Source: Alnus glutinosa (taxonomy: Eukaryota > Streptophyta > Magnoliopsida > Fagales > Betulaceae). Taken from it: DNA of 64,000 nt. Position 1 is the first letter of the stretch. Each line of letters opens with the position of its first letter. The translations under genes and the position numbers were made by a program. Where the stretch lies: the NCBI RefSeq assembly GCF_958979055.1, contig NC_084887.1, positions 35,442,620 through 35,506,619 on the forward strand, given 5' to 3'. Of the stretch, positions 1 to 12,700 are shown piece after piece. The notes under the pieces are model-generated. The model worked only from the letters and a program-made list of their open reading frames with translations. It was not told the DNA's origin and made no database searches.

Positions 1-629
1 AAATATGATGTCACGTTATTTAAAAAATTTAAATAATGCGATATTATATACACTGATAAAAACAACAAAATAAAATTTGAACATAAAATGAAACAGAAAG
101 AATCCTTATCCGATTGGTTCCCATAATTTTCAATGAGAGTTCCAAATTCCAACCACTTCAAAGTACATCAGGCCCCGGGGGTGCGGGGCGGGATCTAAAC
201 TCGATGGGTAGGGGTCGCTTAAATGCATTGTCATAAGTCCATTTGGCAAATTGGGTTCCTGATAAAACCAACTAATATATGATATATCCATAACTAGGAG
301 TCTAGGAGAAGCAAGTGATGATAAATCTACTTGTTGGAGAATAGCCTCACTCAATTTTGGGGGTGGGGGGGTTGAAGAAGAGAGAAAGGTAATCAATCCA
401 CTAATGGTATTTCTGGTGATGTCGTATGCTCGTGTCAAATGTATGATAATCACAGCTCCTCTTTTTGAAGAATTAATTTGCTCTGCTACAGTCAACTCCA
501 CCGAGTAGTACATCAAAGTGATCAGACAAATCCATACCACACAATGAGGAAACACATGCCTCCATCAAAATTGTTGGGTTGGGACGGACCCGAACATCTT
601 TTTTGAGTTCTAATATAGTGGTGACATGA

Positions 630-633
<4 letters not shown>

Positions 634-672
<39 letters not shown>
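634..672. repeat. (AT)n microsatellite
   Basis: Uninterrupted AT dinucleotide run of about 39 bases, in spacer DNA. Confidence 0.95.
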
Positions 673-675
<3 letters not shown>

Positions 676-2072
676 AATAACTTATAATGACATTTTATAC
701 AATTTTTTTATTCCCAAATTCTTTCAATGCCTCCAAACAATATCTAGAGGAAGGTGCATAGGTGTTTTCTGACAAGTACAAAATTATTGCGGGCAGCCAA
801 ATCCGTGAAACCAATTCACTATATATAAAAGATTAATTATACAATCAGTTTATATTCACACACCTTTCACAGTAAAAACCTTATTTGTACCCAACAAACT
901 ATTCATTTGTCTTTTGCCTTAGTAGCTCTAGAACTCTGACCAATATTCTACTCAATCTCCTCTCTACAACCCTGAACTTAGGTGGCTTGAAAGTTTAAGA
1001 AGTTGTATGGTTTTCAACAAATTGTAAGAGCTGCAAGAGATTGACAGTTGAAGGCGTATGTATGTCAAAGCCTCAAAAGTCTCTCTTAGCTCACAAAATA
1101 ATGGCCTCAAGGTATGAAAAATCGTGCACCCTGATGTTTATGATAAAAAAAAGTGATTTATTAAGTCGGCATTCAAATGAATAAGCCGGCTCGTTCGAAC
1201 GGTGTTAGGGTTTCACAAATTACTAATTATAGTGGCGTTCGGACGTGATTCGACCGAGCTTCCAAGCAAGCTTCTCCGATCTTTTCATACGTGATCCTCC
1301 TAAGCTTCCAACCAGGCTTATTTGGAAGTCTTGTTTAGTAACTCGTCTAAGCCTAATACGAACAACCATATATACCAACCGAGGGCCTTAAGAGTTGTTT
1401 TAGAGTTAGTCATCGGAACCTCTTGCGAACTTGGAATATGTGTCGAATTAGGCAAATAACAACATAAAACCCAACAGATTCTAAGCGTTTCTAGCCATGT
1501 TACAACACTGGTTTCACAACTGGTTTTGTTATAACTTATATATATATATATATCAATCGTTGATGATATATAGATATTACAAAACTTCATGGGATCAACA
1601 ATTAGCGAGACCCAAAGTCGAAAACATTTCCAAGTGCGCGCACAGAGTCATAAGTGTCGCTGTCTACTTGCATCGATCAAGGCAGTGGATGTATTATCAA
1701 ATTGAGTACATATATCTTGGCAATTGCTAGAACGACTGCACAAAGCTAGCAGGAGACATATGTGACATCTAAAGTGGGCATATAAAGCCGTTGCTAATTA
1801 TCACCTTCTTTTTGTTAGTCAAATGTTTTCGCAATTTGAGATTTGATTGCCGAATCTTTAATCAAATAATTGGACAGCTGTGTCTGCTGCTGATTGCAAC
1901 ATAGCTCCGTTATTTCTTATGTTAATAATGAGTCATCAAGAATTATGTGAGTGCGGTTTCTGAAAAAAGAAATGAATAGACAGAGGAACAAACAACCTGC
2001 ATTTACGGCTAATAAATCCAGCTAATTCGATTGATTTATGATCGATTAAACATTCATCCAAAGAAACGAAAC

Positions 2073-2075
<3 letters not shown>

Positions 2076-2106
<31 letters not shown>
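2076..2106. repeat. (TA)n microsatellite
   Basis: Uninterrupted TA dinucleotide run of about 31 bases, in spacer DNA. Confidence 0.95.
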
Positions 2107-2109
<3 letters not shown>

Positions 2110-5100
2110 GTTGTTGATCGCACGATTAATTAGATTTACCCAACGGATATTTACATGTAAAAGGCGTAAAAACAATAGGAGGCTAGCTTGTTGAGATTTC
2201 TCGGTGGGAAAATACTATATATGACGCTTAAATTAGCAAAGAAGTTCAATAATGTGGCCTGTGTGTGATATTGGTTAATTATGCGAACTTACCTGGAATG
2301 GTCGTGTAATATCTTCTAACGTGGATTGTCCATTAACGGAGTACGATTTTGGTAGGTTGTCGGGGTACAATTCTGACTAGGCTTGGGTCGAATCATGACC
2401 CTTACCAAGTGTGGCGTTACGGCTTATTGGCAAGTTATATATGGACATAGTTATATTCTCTTAGAATCAAGAGGCAATTGGGATGAAATCGCAGAGTAGT
2501 TGTCCTTTGTACTACAATCCCGACATTCTCTATGTATGAACTATATATTCTAACATGGCTGATCAAGCTATCTAGGGTTTTTTTACCTGGTCAAGTCTTG
2601 CTATCACGCTCTACCAAGTACCATGCGTCTTTGTGATGGCCCTCATAGTTTGGTCCAGACTCATAGTTTCGGCTTTATTATCCCGACTCAGATCATAGGC
2701 TTGCGAGTCTATATTCTCAATTTGGGTTGGGCGATGGTATATTAAGTCTATCTCTCACGCATACATAAATAATATTATTCTTCACGTCCATTTAATACAC
2801 TAATTTTACACAGGTGATGTGTGTTTTAAGTAGATATATATATTAAGGAACCTTTAACTTTGGTAGACCGCTAGCTAGTAGCAATATTTTTCATTTACAG
2901 AGATGGCCGACCGAACTACGTACGTACAATTTAATTTGTATAGATATGCTTCTAGTTCTGAGCATCCAAAGATATCATTTCCCCTCTTGAAAAGCAGGAG
3001 TGATACTTTGAACGTGCGTAGGTATATCATTATCCAGGTCTCTTTTTTTTTTTTCTTTTTTTTTTTTCTTTTTTTTCTCCCTGCGCCTCTTTTTTTAATA
3101 ATCTTTTTTATGTGCCTAAATCTTAAACCAAATGTTCCAAAATCTAACAATTTAGGCATTCAAATTTATCTTTGATAAATTATAACTTTTAAATAGGTGT
3201 TACTTCTCAAGTGTACCTGTATAATGTGAAGTCAAAGTTCCAATTAAATATCTCTGCTTAGATATGATATTATATCATCGATTACTCTAAATATTTAAAT
3301 TTTATTAAAAAAAAACATATAAATTTAATTATTTAATTAATATTTTAATAAAAAAAATTGAGACCATTATCTCATTTGTATAGGAATTAAAAAAAGAAAA
3401 AAGATTCCGCCGGCCCTAAACAAATTTAGAGCTTTTATTAATGTGGTAAGTTAACCAAAGCCATCAAGAAAGTAATTTTTATGGTCAATCAACATATAGC
3501 TTTCAGGTTGCGGAGGTCATTGGCCTCCAAATTTTCTAATATTTATAGTTTGAGTAATTCTTTTGCTGAGGTGTCATTATCAATCAGCTTTTAGATTTTT
3601 ATCTTTTTTTTAACAAAATTTTTTTTTGACTGTACCATATCAGCAAAGTGTGATAAATGTGAGATAAAAATATAATTTTTAATATTTTTCTTATAATTTG
3701 GGAAAACTTCACTGGCCGTCTTTAATCTTCTATCACTTTTGCAATTATACTCTTAAATTTTAAAAATTGTCAATTTAGTGTATTAATCTTTTAATTTTTT
3801 TCAATTTTAAAAGAAAAAACAGGAGTAATTTGAAAATTTTGACAAGAGATAATGAAAAATCTTAACGGATGGGTGAAATTGAAAAATGGATACAATAAAT
3901 TGATACTTTTTAAAGTTCAAGAATATGATTGAAAAAATTGATAAAAAAAAATTAAGAAGGGTAATTAAAGTGTTCCCTTATAATTTTATAATCGAGTAAT
4001 GCTACATACTATACCTTATTCTTATTGAGTTGATGTGAGTATGTGATAGTGTCAATCAACCCGATAAAACAAAACAAAACAAAATTAAAATTAAAGTGTA
4101 GAATATTACGTTACTCTTTTACTCTCAAATTTTAGCTTACCTATATTATCTACGCTTTCAACCGACCAACTTAATTGAACGCACTTAATCGGAAAAAAAA
4201 TTAATTCTTAAATCAATCGTATAATTGCATGTGTTAATTTTAATTTTCAGATGGTTTAACTAACTATTTTTTAACGATTGCGGAAGGTTACTGACATCAT
4301 ACCAAACATAAACGTCATGGCATGCGTTTACAATGTTCTTTTTTTTTTTTTTTTTATAGATCGTTTACAATGTTCTTTGAACTTAGGGGGATGACAACAT
4401 AGAATGTTCTTTGAATATTTGAGAAAGTCAGACACATCCCAAATTTGGAGAGAGATTTGAGATCTTTAACTAAAAATATGTTGCTTCTTTCCTTTATTTG
4501 GCGTGGCACACGTTCTAGCTAAAGCTAAGGTAGCCAAATTAGATCTTTAACTAAAAAAAATCTGTCATTACCGCCCACCGTAAATCAGTTATTCATATGT
4601 CTTAGTTTTATATAAGAGCTTAAGTAACGCCTAGCCTTGTGAGGGGAACTAACCGTATAAATGAACAGTGAGAATCTACGGATCGGCATCCCTAGTATTA
4701 GTTGCCAAATTTTCTAGCAATTTAAATAGTAATTATGAGAGAATTTATATAAAATTTACTTGATTCTAATTGGATAGGTAATTGGACAATTTAAAATTTA
4801 TTTAAAAGCTAATTGCTGGAGATTTAATTCGGAAAACTACACCAATATATTTTTGTTCTATATATACATATTGAACTAAAATACTCCTAAACTGTAAGGA
4901 ATGGAGTTCATGTTAATTAGGAGTAGATACGGATAAGCTAATTGCAGCATGTGAGCTGGAATGGGTTAACATCATATCACCGTCCTATAAGTTATTAAGC
5001 ATTACTTAATTTATTGACGAGCGCGTATGCAAGTACGTCACTCTCTTCCTTCAATTTCTCTCTGCCTCACTACATGCGTCCAGGGAGAGAGAAATTATCC

Positions 5101-7181
5101 CCAAAATGAACATGAAAATATTCTACATATATATATTTTTTTAAAAATATCGTTTTCTTGCCCCTTTTCCCATTTCTTTAGTTACAAATTCCCGTATCTT
5201 TTTCTTAGAATAGCATCAAATTAAAGGAGTAGGGTTGATGTATTTGATTTGTTTAATTAAATGAATCGGGTTAAAATTGACTTATATAATTTTATACTCA
5301 TGTTTCGACAAAACACATTTCGAACTCGACACGCGGTATAATAACAAAGAATTTTGACATGACTTGAATCCACCATAAACTCAATACAAAATTAAAGAGT
5401 TAGGATTAAGAGATTGAATTTGTTTAATAAAATGAATCGAATTTTGATTAACATATATAATCTTAGGAAAATGTTAGATTTACAACACCAATACAACAAC
5501 GGTACAATAATCCCTCACATGAGGATGGGTCCCACATACTTGGGCTCACCCTCATGTAAAGGATTGTTGTGCAATTGTTATAATGGTGTACTTATATCTC
5601 AATCTAAATCAAACTCGATGAACACAAATTGATCGATATTCCTTGAATAACACTACTTTTGGTCTGACTTGTGGCCATCGGGTTTACAGTTGTAAGGGCC
5701 TATCACAAACTTTAATTAGTGATTAACGACTTTCATAAAAGTAAACGTGGACTAATTACATCGATCTCTTTGCGTACACGACTCTATACTCTATTGTCAA
5801 AACTTTGGTGGCAAAAGTTTGCCGGGTTGTTGTTAAAAAGAAGTAATGTGTCTTGATCAGTGTTGATTAATGAGCAATAAATAATAAAAAAGGATACCAA
5901 GGAGGCAAGGACAAGTAGGACAGTACTCTACTTTATTCATGCCCAACATGGAATAGCATCAACCATTTCATGTTTTTCATTACATTTTATAGCATATAAC
6001 AGTATATATTAAACAGTTTTCGGAGAGTTGAAAATGATATAGGGTTTAGGGTTTAAGAGCTCTTGCAAAATAGAGAAATAAGTTGTAGAAATTCATTGGT
6101 TCCTTAAAGGGAGGGTATTTAAGTTAGTCTTTGCTTGAAAAAGAGAATGATTACCTTTGTCTTTTAGAGATATGAGTCTCTTTAATTTATAGTAAAGCTT
6201 AGATGCTTTGGCTCTATGGTGATATTCGGGTCCTTATGCCTAACAAGGAAGTTAGGCACAACAATATATATAATGTCACATTATTAAAAAAAATAAAAAT
6301 AAAAATTAAATGACATGGCAATATATATATAGTGCTAAATGCTGTAAAAATTAATTCCGTTATTAAAAAAAAAAATTAAACCATAAAATAATTTCCACCC
6401 AATTTCACTTAAAAATTTAAAATGAAGAAATCCTTTTCCTGCTAACATGGCCTAAAACCGCATTCATATTACTTTCTTAATTATAATATATTTGTTTTTC
6501 TATTCCCAACCAAAATTTGTATTCAGTAGAGGAAGATTGATGGGTTAATGATTTTAGGTTCTTCACCGTTTCAGTGCATGTACCTTGTGGGCATATGGTG
6601 GTTTTAGCATGCACAATTTCCATAGCGTATTGGGAAAATCCATTGCTACTTCCGATGATTATTTATTACTGTAAAATCCTTTACCAAATTGGGAAAGGTC
6701 TAAAATAAGAAAATTATATTCGGAGCACGATTAATGGCGGTAAGGTGTGCCATGTGCAAGACATGAAGTAGGTTGGACGTGTGACATGCTAGTCCTGCAT
6801 TTAAAAGATTTATTAATATTTAGTGAGTGAATCATACAAATATTATTGGTTGTTTATTAAAGTGAAATTAAACGCCATAAACAATTCTAAAATCTTTAAT
6901 TATAACATGGCTAATTATTTTATAGTGATAATTCATGAGTGGCGAGCATTTTTTATATCAATAGCTACAAAAAAGTTAGAAACGAGAGCAATTAAATGAT
7001 TAGTTTAATTTCCATGTTGCAAAGCGGAAGACCTCTTCCCTTGAAAAGAAAAGAGCCAATAAATTATTGTGTAATGTTTAAAATTATATTTTTATTTTAT
7101 AATTATTCTACAATTTGGCATAATAGTATAAACAAATTTTTGTAGCTGTTTTTATTAAAAATAAATGTCAAGACTGACAAG

Positions 7182-7183
<2 letters not shown>

Positions 7184-7233
<50 letters not shown>
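7184..7233. repeat. (AT)n microsatellite
   Basis: Uninterrupted AT dinucleotide run of about 50 bases, the longest dinucleotide tract in the window and a likely length-polymorphic marker. Confidence 0.95.
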
Positions 7234-7235
<2 letters not shown>

Positions 7236-8539
7236 ACGGTGTTGAATGCATTGCAAGGTTACTGAGACAAGTTTACAGTTTTCTATTGTCACCGTGATGG
7301 ATTCGGATCTCTATAATTATTTGAGATAATTTAAGTAGATAATTATAAGGGATTATTTATGGACTTACTTAATCAAATAAAAATTGAGTTATTCAACTAC
7401 TTATTCAGTCAGGTAGGCTTTATCGAATAAATAATTGTAAAAGATCTGATCCCAAATATGCCACCGCCTACAATAGGACAATCCTATACGGAATAGCTTG
7501 AAAAATGAAAAAGAAGAAAGATAAAAAGGCATATGCCTATTCTTATTTAATAATTGAAGCCAAAAATAAACAAATATAAAGACTACATGTTTTATACGTG
7601 TGTGTGTGTATATATATAATATCAAGTTTGTAAATAAAGTATTTCGAAAGTCATTGACCCATATGCCAACTAGCTACTAAATCCTAATTCCTTATAACAG
7701 TGATGCTGACAATTTATATATGCTCTAGATTCTCAGGAACAACTAACCGTAAAATTAAATAATCCCAATTCCTAGCGCTAGATTTACAGGAACAGTAAAC
7801 TCCCTATTCCCTTTCCCTGTTTTTGCATGCGTAGAGAAAAATAAAAGACAACTAACAATAAAAAATTGACATCATTGCATGGGGTGTAATAGTTTTAATT
7901 CAAGTTGTCCAAAATGAACGATTTAAGAATTGTAAAATTTTGAGTAATGTTAATCTTCTTTCACATCTAATATTTGTTGTATTGCTGACTTGACTTGCTT
8001 TAATCGATTAATATAAAAAGTCGTTTAAGACATTTTAAATGAGCTGATTGAAAATAAGTGTAAAAAATTAGTATGAAGAGTAACACATAAATTTTGTAAC
8101 TTATTTTCACCGGTTGTCTCACCTCTAGACCCATTGCCGTGCGCCTCTCCCTTTGTTCCTCTAGCTACCACCTTTAGAAGCACGGTAAGAGGCGGCGATG
8201 GGCAGATAGGTGAGGCAACTTGTGAGTATGAGATGCCATTTCTATTTTAAAATTTAGATGAGGTGACAATTTTTGATCAAATTATTTTAAATGATGAGAG
8301 TGTTACATCACTAATGTTGAGGAAATTATCATTCCCGAAGCTAAGTAGGCCAATGGCCGAACTGGGGGCCCAATTGGTTCGATTGACCCGACTCGACCAG
8401 CTCGGTCATCAGGGTCTTGAATACTTACTACATCAAAGTCTCGAGACATCATCGTCTCGGATATGTTATCAAGCTATATTGAACGGTCTCGAGGAGTGTT
8501 CCTAGAGATCATCGTGAAGTTGTTTAAATATCACTTGAA

Positions 8540-8940
8540 GACTGTGACCGAAATTTATGAGAAAAAGTCTTATCTCATAAATCCCCAGCAAGCTACAAAA
8601 AGACTCTATCTCGAGTTTTTTGGGATAGAGTCTTATCCCACAAAATATGTGATAAGATATACGCTATTTATCTAAAAATAGCTAACAAGAAGTGTCATAC
8701 TCAAACTGGACTCACAAGACGATAAGTCTGATCCTATGCAATCTAAGGGTCAGACTCATAATGAAACTACATCAAAGCACTATAATAATCTCAGAATTGT
8801 GTGCCTATAAATACGTTGTTGCCTCAGGTATAAAATTACACTATAATCTCTGAGTTTATTCTACCCCCAAAAAATTGTATACCAAACTAACTTAGGCATC
8901 GGAGTAGGGGTTCGGTAGGCCGTTTATTATTTTGCAGATT
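8540..8940 (+). mobile_element. LTR-like retrotransposon fragment
   Basis: The stretch has the anatomy of a plant LTR. A TATAAATA box lies at about 8805-8813. About 85 bases further on comes a U5-like segment with the words CTTAGGCATCGGAG and GGTAGGCC, which I associate with Gypsy-type LTRs. No partner LTR, primer binding site or coding region is seen nearby, so at most it is a solo or truncated LTR. The left boundary is a guess. Family assignment rests on remembered motif resemblance only. Confidence 0.4.
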
Positions 8941-9005
8941 TGGCGAAGAAAGCGAATTACAAAGCGACAACGAATTACAAGGTTACACGTTACCGTACCG
9001 GAAAC

Positions 9006-9287
9006 TGTATTAACAACTAAGATTTTATTGACCTTGAAACTTTATAAGCCATGGACACCCCTTCTCTCTTAAGCCGTCTTTTAAGAATGAGTAAGACCCA
9101 TTTGATTTTTACATGGTATCAGAGCAGATTTCTTACATTATTGAACCTTTCCCTCCAATTCAAAAACATATTTGGCCAAAAATGTCACATCGCTAAGATT
9201 TTTTTGATTTGAAAACTTTGTAAGTCATGAACACTATCTTCTTTTAACATATTTTTTAAAAGCGAGTAAGGCCATTCAACCTTTACA
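9006..9287 (+). mobile_element. TRIM (terminal-repeat retrotransposon in miniature)
   Basis: Two similar direct repeats of about 105-108 bp, at 9006-9113 and 9183-9287, both begin TG and end in TTTACA. They share long matching stretches, such as the segments around CTAAGATTTT, TTTATAAGCCATGGACAC (or its variant) and GAGTAAG. Directly after the left repeat, at 9114-9125, is TGGTATCAGAGC, the standard primer binding site complementary to the 3' end of initiator tRNA-Met. The internal part is only about 57 bp beyond this site and cannot code for protein. This matches TRIM elements. No clear target duplication remains, and the repeats have diverged noticeably, so the insertion is old. It ends about 310 bp before the ABCB TATA box. 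Confidence 0.75.
9114..9125 (+). other. tRNA-iMet primer binding site of the TRIM
   Basis: TGGTATCAGAGC abuts the CA end of the left terminal repeat, where reverse transcription of a plant LTR element is primed. Confidence 0.8.
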
Positions 9288-9598
9288 AAATTTTACAGAT
9301 TTTAGAGTTTACGCACTACCCTTGCAAATCATGAAAGAAACCACCGGCGTGCGGGAACCACCATGCACATTCCGGCAAATATTTTAAAGGGAGGCTTTAG
9401 CTGGTGCAGTAGTCGTAGTGGGTCATAGAGAGCCACTCATCGTCATTAATGACGCTTGTTACAGAGAGCATTAAAGTCAACCACGATCGTCTCGCTCATC
9501 CAGTTTTATTTTAGTAACACTAGACATGTCCACATGTGATTAACTTGCTGACCACCTCTTCTTTCACCAATTCTGGCTTTTCCTCAGACTCGCACACC

Positions 9599-9606
9599 TA
9601 TAAATA
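9599..9606 (+). promoter_or_regulatory. TATA box of the ABCB gene
   Basis: A perfect TATAAATA lies 131 bp upstream of the ABCB start codon at 9730. This implies a transcription start near 9630 and a 5' UTR of about 100 bases. No other TATA-like site in the preceding 200 bp is as good. Confidence 0.75.
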
Positions 9607-9729
9607 GAAGACCCCTATTAATTGGCTTCCTTACCGGGAAAGTAAGGGACACACCCTTCTGGGCAGAGCAACCGCCGGAAGTGGTCTGGGAATCTTACTA
9701 CTGTTTGTTTCCAGAGAAAGAGTGGGAAA

Positions 9730-12700
9730 ATGGGACAGGAAAAAAGCAGTGTGGTTGTGAAGAAGAGTACGGGTTCTATGAGCTCCATATTCATGCATGC
9801 GGATGGTGTAGACATGTGTTTGATGGCTCTTGGCTTCCTTGGGTCCGTCGGCGATGGGTTCTCTACGCCGCTGGTGTTGTATATCAGTAGCAAGTTGATG
9901 AACAATATCGGCGATGCATCAGCTTCGTTTACAGAGAGTTTTACGCATAATATCAACAAGGTATCTCTCCCTACCTACCTCTATCTCTCTCACACACACA
10001 CACAAGCACCCGTGCATACGCACACAATTACACCAGCAAAAGCTAATTGGGTTTGGTTTTGTGGACGACAGAATTCAGTGGCTCTAATGTACTTGGCTTG
10101 TGGGTCATTCGTAGTTTGTTTCCTAGGTGGGTTTCTCTGTGATAATGGTTACTTTTTTTTTTTGTTACTTTTTTGTATATTTTCCCAGAACTTATCATAG
10201 ATTAAATTGTTTTTGTTTTTCCAGAGGGGTATTGTTGGACTAGAACAGGTGAGAGACAGGCCGCAAGAATGAGAGCCACATATTTGAAGGCAGTGCTGCG
10301 GCAAGATGTGGGTTACTTTGATTTGCATGTGACAAGCACATCGGAGGTTATCACGAGCGTCTCTAACGATAGCCTCGTAATCCAAGATGTTATAAGCGAA
10401 AAGGTCCTCAATCAAATTTTAAATATTTTCCAAAACAGTCATTTAAACCACATAAATTTTGTAATTTCATGTTCTTTTACTGCTATAATACTTAATGATT
10501 TTAGCTTCGAATGATCAGGTCCCAAATTTTTTGATGAATGCTTCGATGTTCATCGGAAGCTATATAGCAGCGTTCTTACTGCTATGGAGGCTAGCTGTTG
10601 TGGGGTTTCCATTTATTGTGCTTCTGGTAATACCTGGTTTGATGTACGGGAGGACCCTAATGGGACTGGCTAGGAAGATCAGGGAAGAGTATAATCAGGC
10701 CGGTACAATAGCGGAGCAGGCAATATCCTCCATCAGAACCGTTTATGCTTTTGTTGGGGAAAGCAAGACAATTGCAACGTTCTCTGTAGCCCTGCAAGGG
10801 TCGGTGAAGTTGGGGCTGAGGCAGGGCTTGGCTAAAGGCTTAGCCATCGGAAGCAACGGTGTTGTTTTTGCTATTTGGTCTTTCATGTGTTATTACGGTA
10901 GCAGACTGGTCATGTACCATGGCGCCCGCGGTGGCACTGTTTTCATTGTTGGCGCGTCCATTGCCGTTGGTGGATTGTAAGCATATAATTTGCATTAAAA
11001 AGAATCTCAAAATGGGTGGCTTTATTCTTTTATTATTATTATTATTTTATAATTAACCAATTAATTACTAAGTGCTAATACTTAATTTGTTTTTCTTGTT
11101 CGTGTTGAACAGAGCGTTAGGTGCTGGTTTATCCAACTTGAAGTACTTCTCTGAAGCAAGTTCAGCCGGGGATCGTATAATGGAAGTGATAAAAAGAGTC
11201 CCCAAGATTGATTCCGACAGCGTGGAAGGTGAGATTTTAGAGCATGTCTCAGGCAACGTGGAATTCAAACACGTCGAATTCGCATACCCGTCAAGACCTG
11301 AGAGCATTATCTTCAAAGATTTCTGCTTGGAGATTCCAGCAGGTAAGGCTGTCGCCTTGGTGGGCGGGAGTGGCTCAGGAAAATCCACAGTTATATCACT
11401 GTTGCAAAGATTCTATGACCCACTTGCGGGAGAGATACTTCTTGATGGGGTTACCATTGACAAGTTGCAGCTCAAGTGGGTAAGGTCGCAGATGGGTTTG
11501 GTGAGCCAAGAGCCGGCACTGTTTGCAACCACCATTACGGAGAACATACTTTTCGGAAAGGAGGATGCTACCATGGAAGAGGTTTTTGAGGCTGCCAGAG
11601 CATCTAATGCTCATAATTTCATATGTCAGCTTCCCCAGGGATATGATACCCAGGTGATCAGCGTTCTCTTCTTGTCCCTCTTAACAGTCAACTACGTATA
11701 TATTCATTTTAATTTCTTCCACCTCTCAAAGATTCTTTGGGTAATCATCTCTGCCTCTCTCTTCTCTCCCAACATCAAATATTATTTTATCCTACTTTGT
11801 CCAAGTATTATCTGCACTTGTCCCATTTTGTCACGTAACATATTTTATTTTCCGGCCACATCCTTGTCACAAGTAAATTTGCATGTACTTGCCGTCTATG
11901 TCGGACAAGTTCCGATGTACTTCTTTTTCAGAATATGCGTTGAAACTTGAAAGAGTTTAAAAATTAAAGAAAGCGGCGGCCGGCGGGTGCTTCAATTCCC
12001 CCAATTGTTAAATATTGAGGCCTTGTTTGGTTGGTGGCGTTTTGAAATTTGTTTTCGATTTCATTTTTCTTTATTTTTAAAACAAATTTGGATCAGAATT
12101 CTAAAATCACAAATTTGCTGGATGACCGAAAAAATTGTTTTCAAAGGCTTGAAAACAAGTTTTTTTTTTTTTTTTTTTTTTTTTTTTGGGGTTTTCACAA
12201 GTGGCAGCCTAGCCTTGATTGGTGCCAGCTAGCCTTGATCGAGAGGGTAGGAATGCATCCAATTACTCTATGCAAAGTACACCATAGGGCCGGGGACTTC
12301 CTTTAACATGAATCCTTGTCTTCCAAACAACCTTTTTAGTAAATCGAACGAAAAGATCCTTGTATGACATAATTTCGGATGAAAAAACTTATTTTAGTCA
12401 TTGTAATGTGTATTAGATTTTAGTTTCATCGTTGAACTACATATTTTTGTTTTTTTTTTTATTTACTTTCTATCTCATTAGACTGATGTCACAGTTTCCA
12501 CTAGTCATTATATATATATAACAATGATTGATCCAATAACAAATAAACGTTGCCACTGAATCCAAGTGAGATAAGAGTGTAATATACAACACTACTCTAG
12601 TATCATAAATCATTGTCTAAAGATCGCAATTTGTCTATTTAAATTATAGTTTTCAACTAATAATTACATGTTTTTATAAGGAAAAAAAAAATACATGTTT

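Larger units (their letters stand above)
1..9005. other. AT-rich intergenic region, no gene recognised
   Basis: About 9 kb of mostly AT-rich spacer. It holds (AT)n tracts, poly-T runs and short repeat fragments. The reading frames here are short and none resembles a protein I know. One 141-codon frame on the minus strand (130-555) lies in a GC-richer patch and starts with a hydrophobic, signal-peptide-like stretch, but I do not recognise it and have no intron or promoter evidence for it. From about 8540 to 8940 the sequence looks like a decayed LTR, annotated separately. Confidence 0.6.

Noticed and set aside
3994-4125. Possible MITE starting GAGTAATGCTACA and ending near GTTACTC
   Set aside because: The inverted ends match poorly beyond about 8 bases and no target duplication is visible.
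11068-11614. Minus-strand frames opposite the ABCB exons
   Set aside because: Shadows of the real coding strand; no homology and no splice or promoter evidence.
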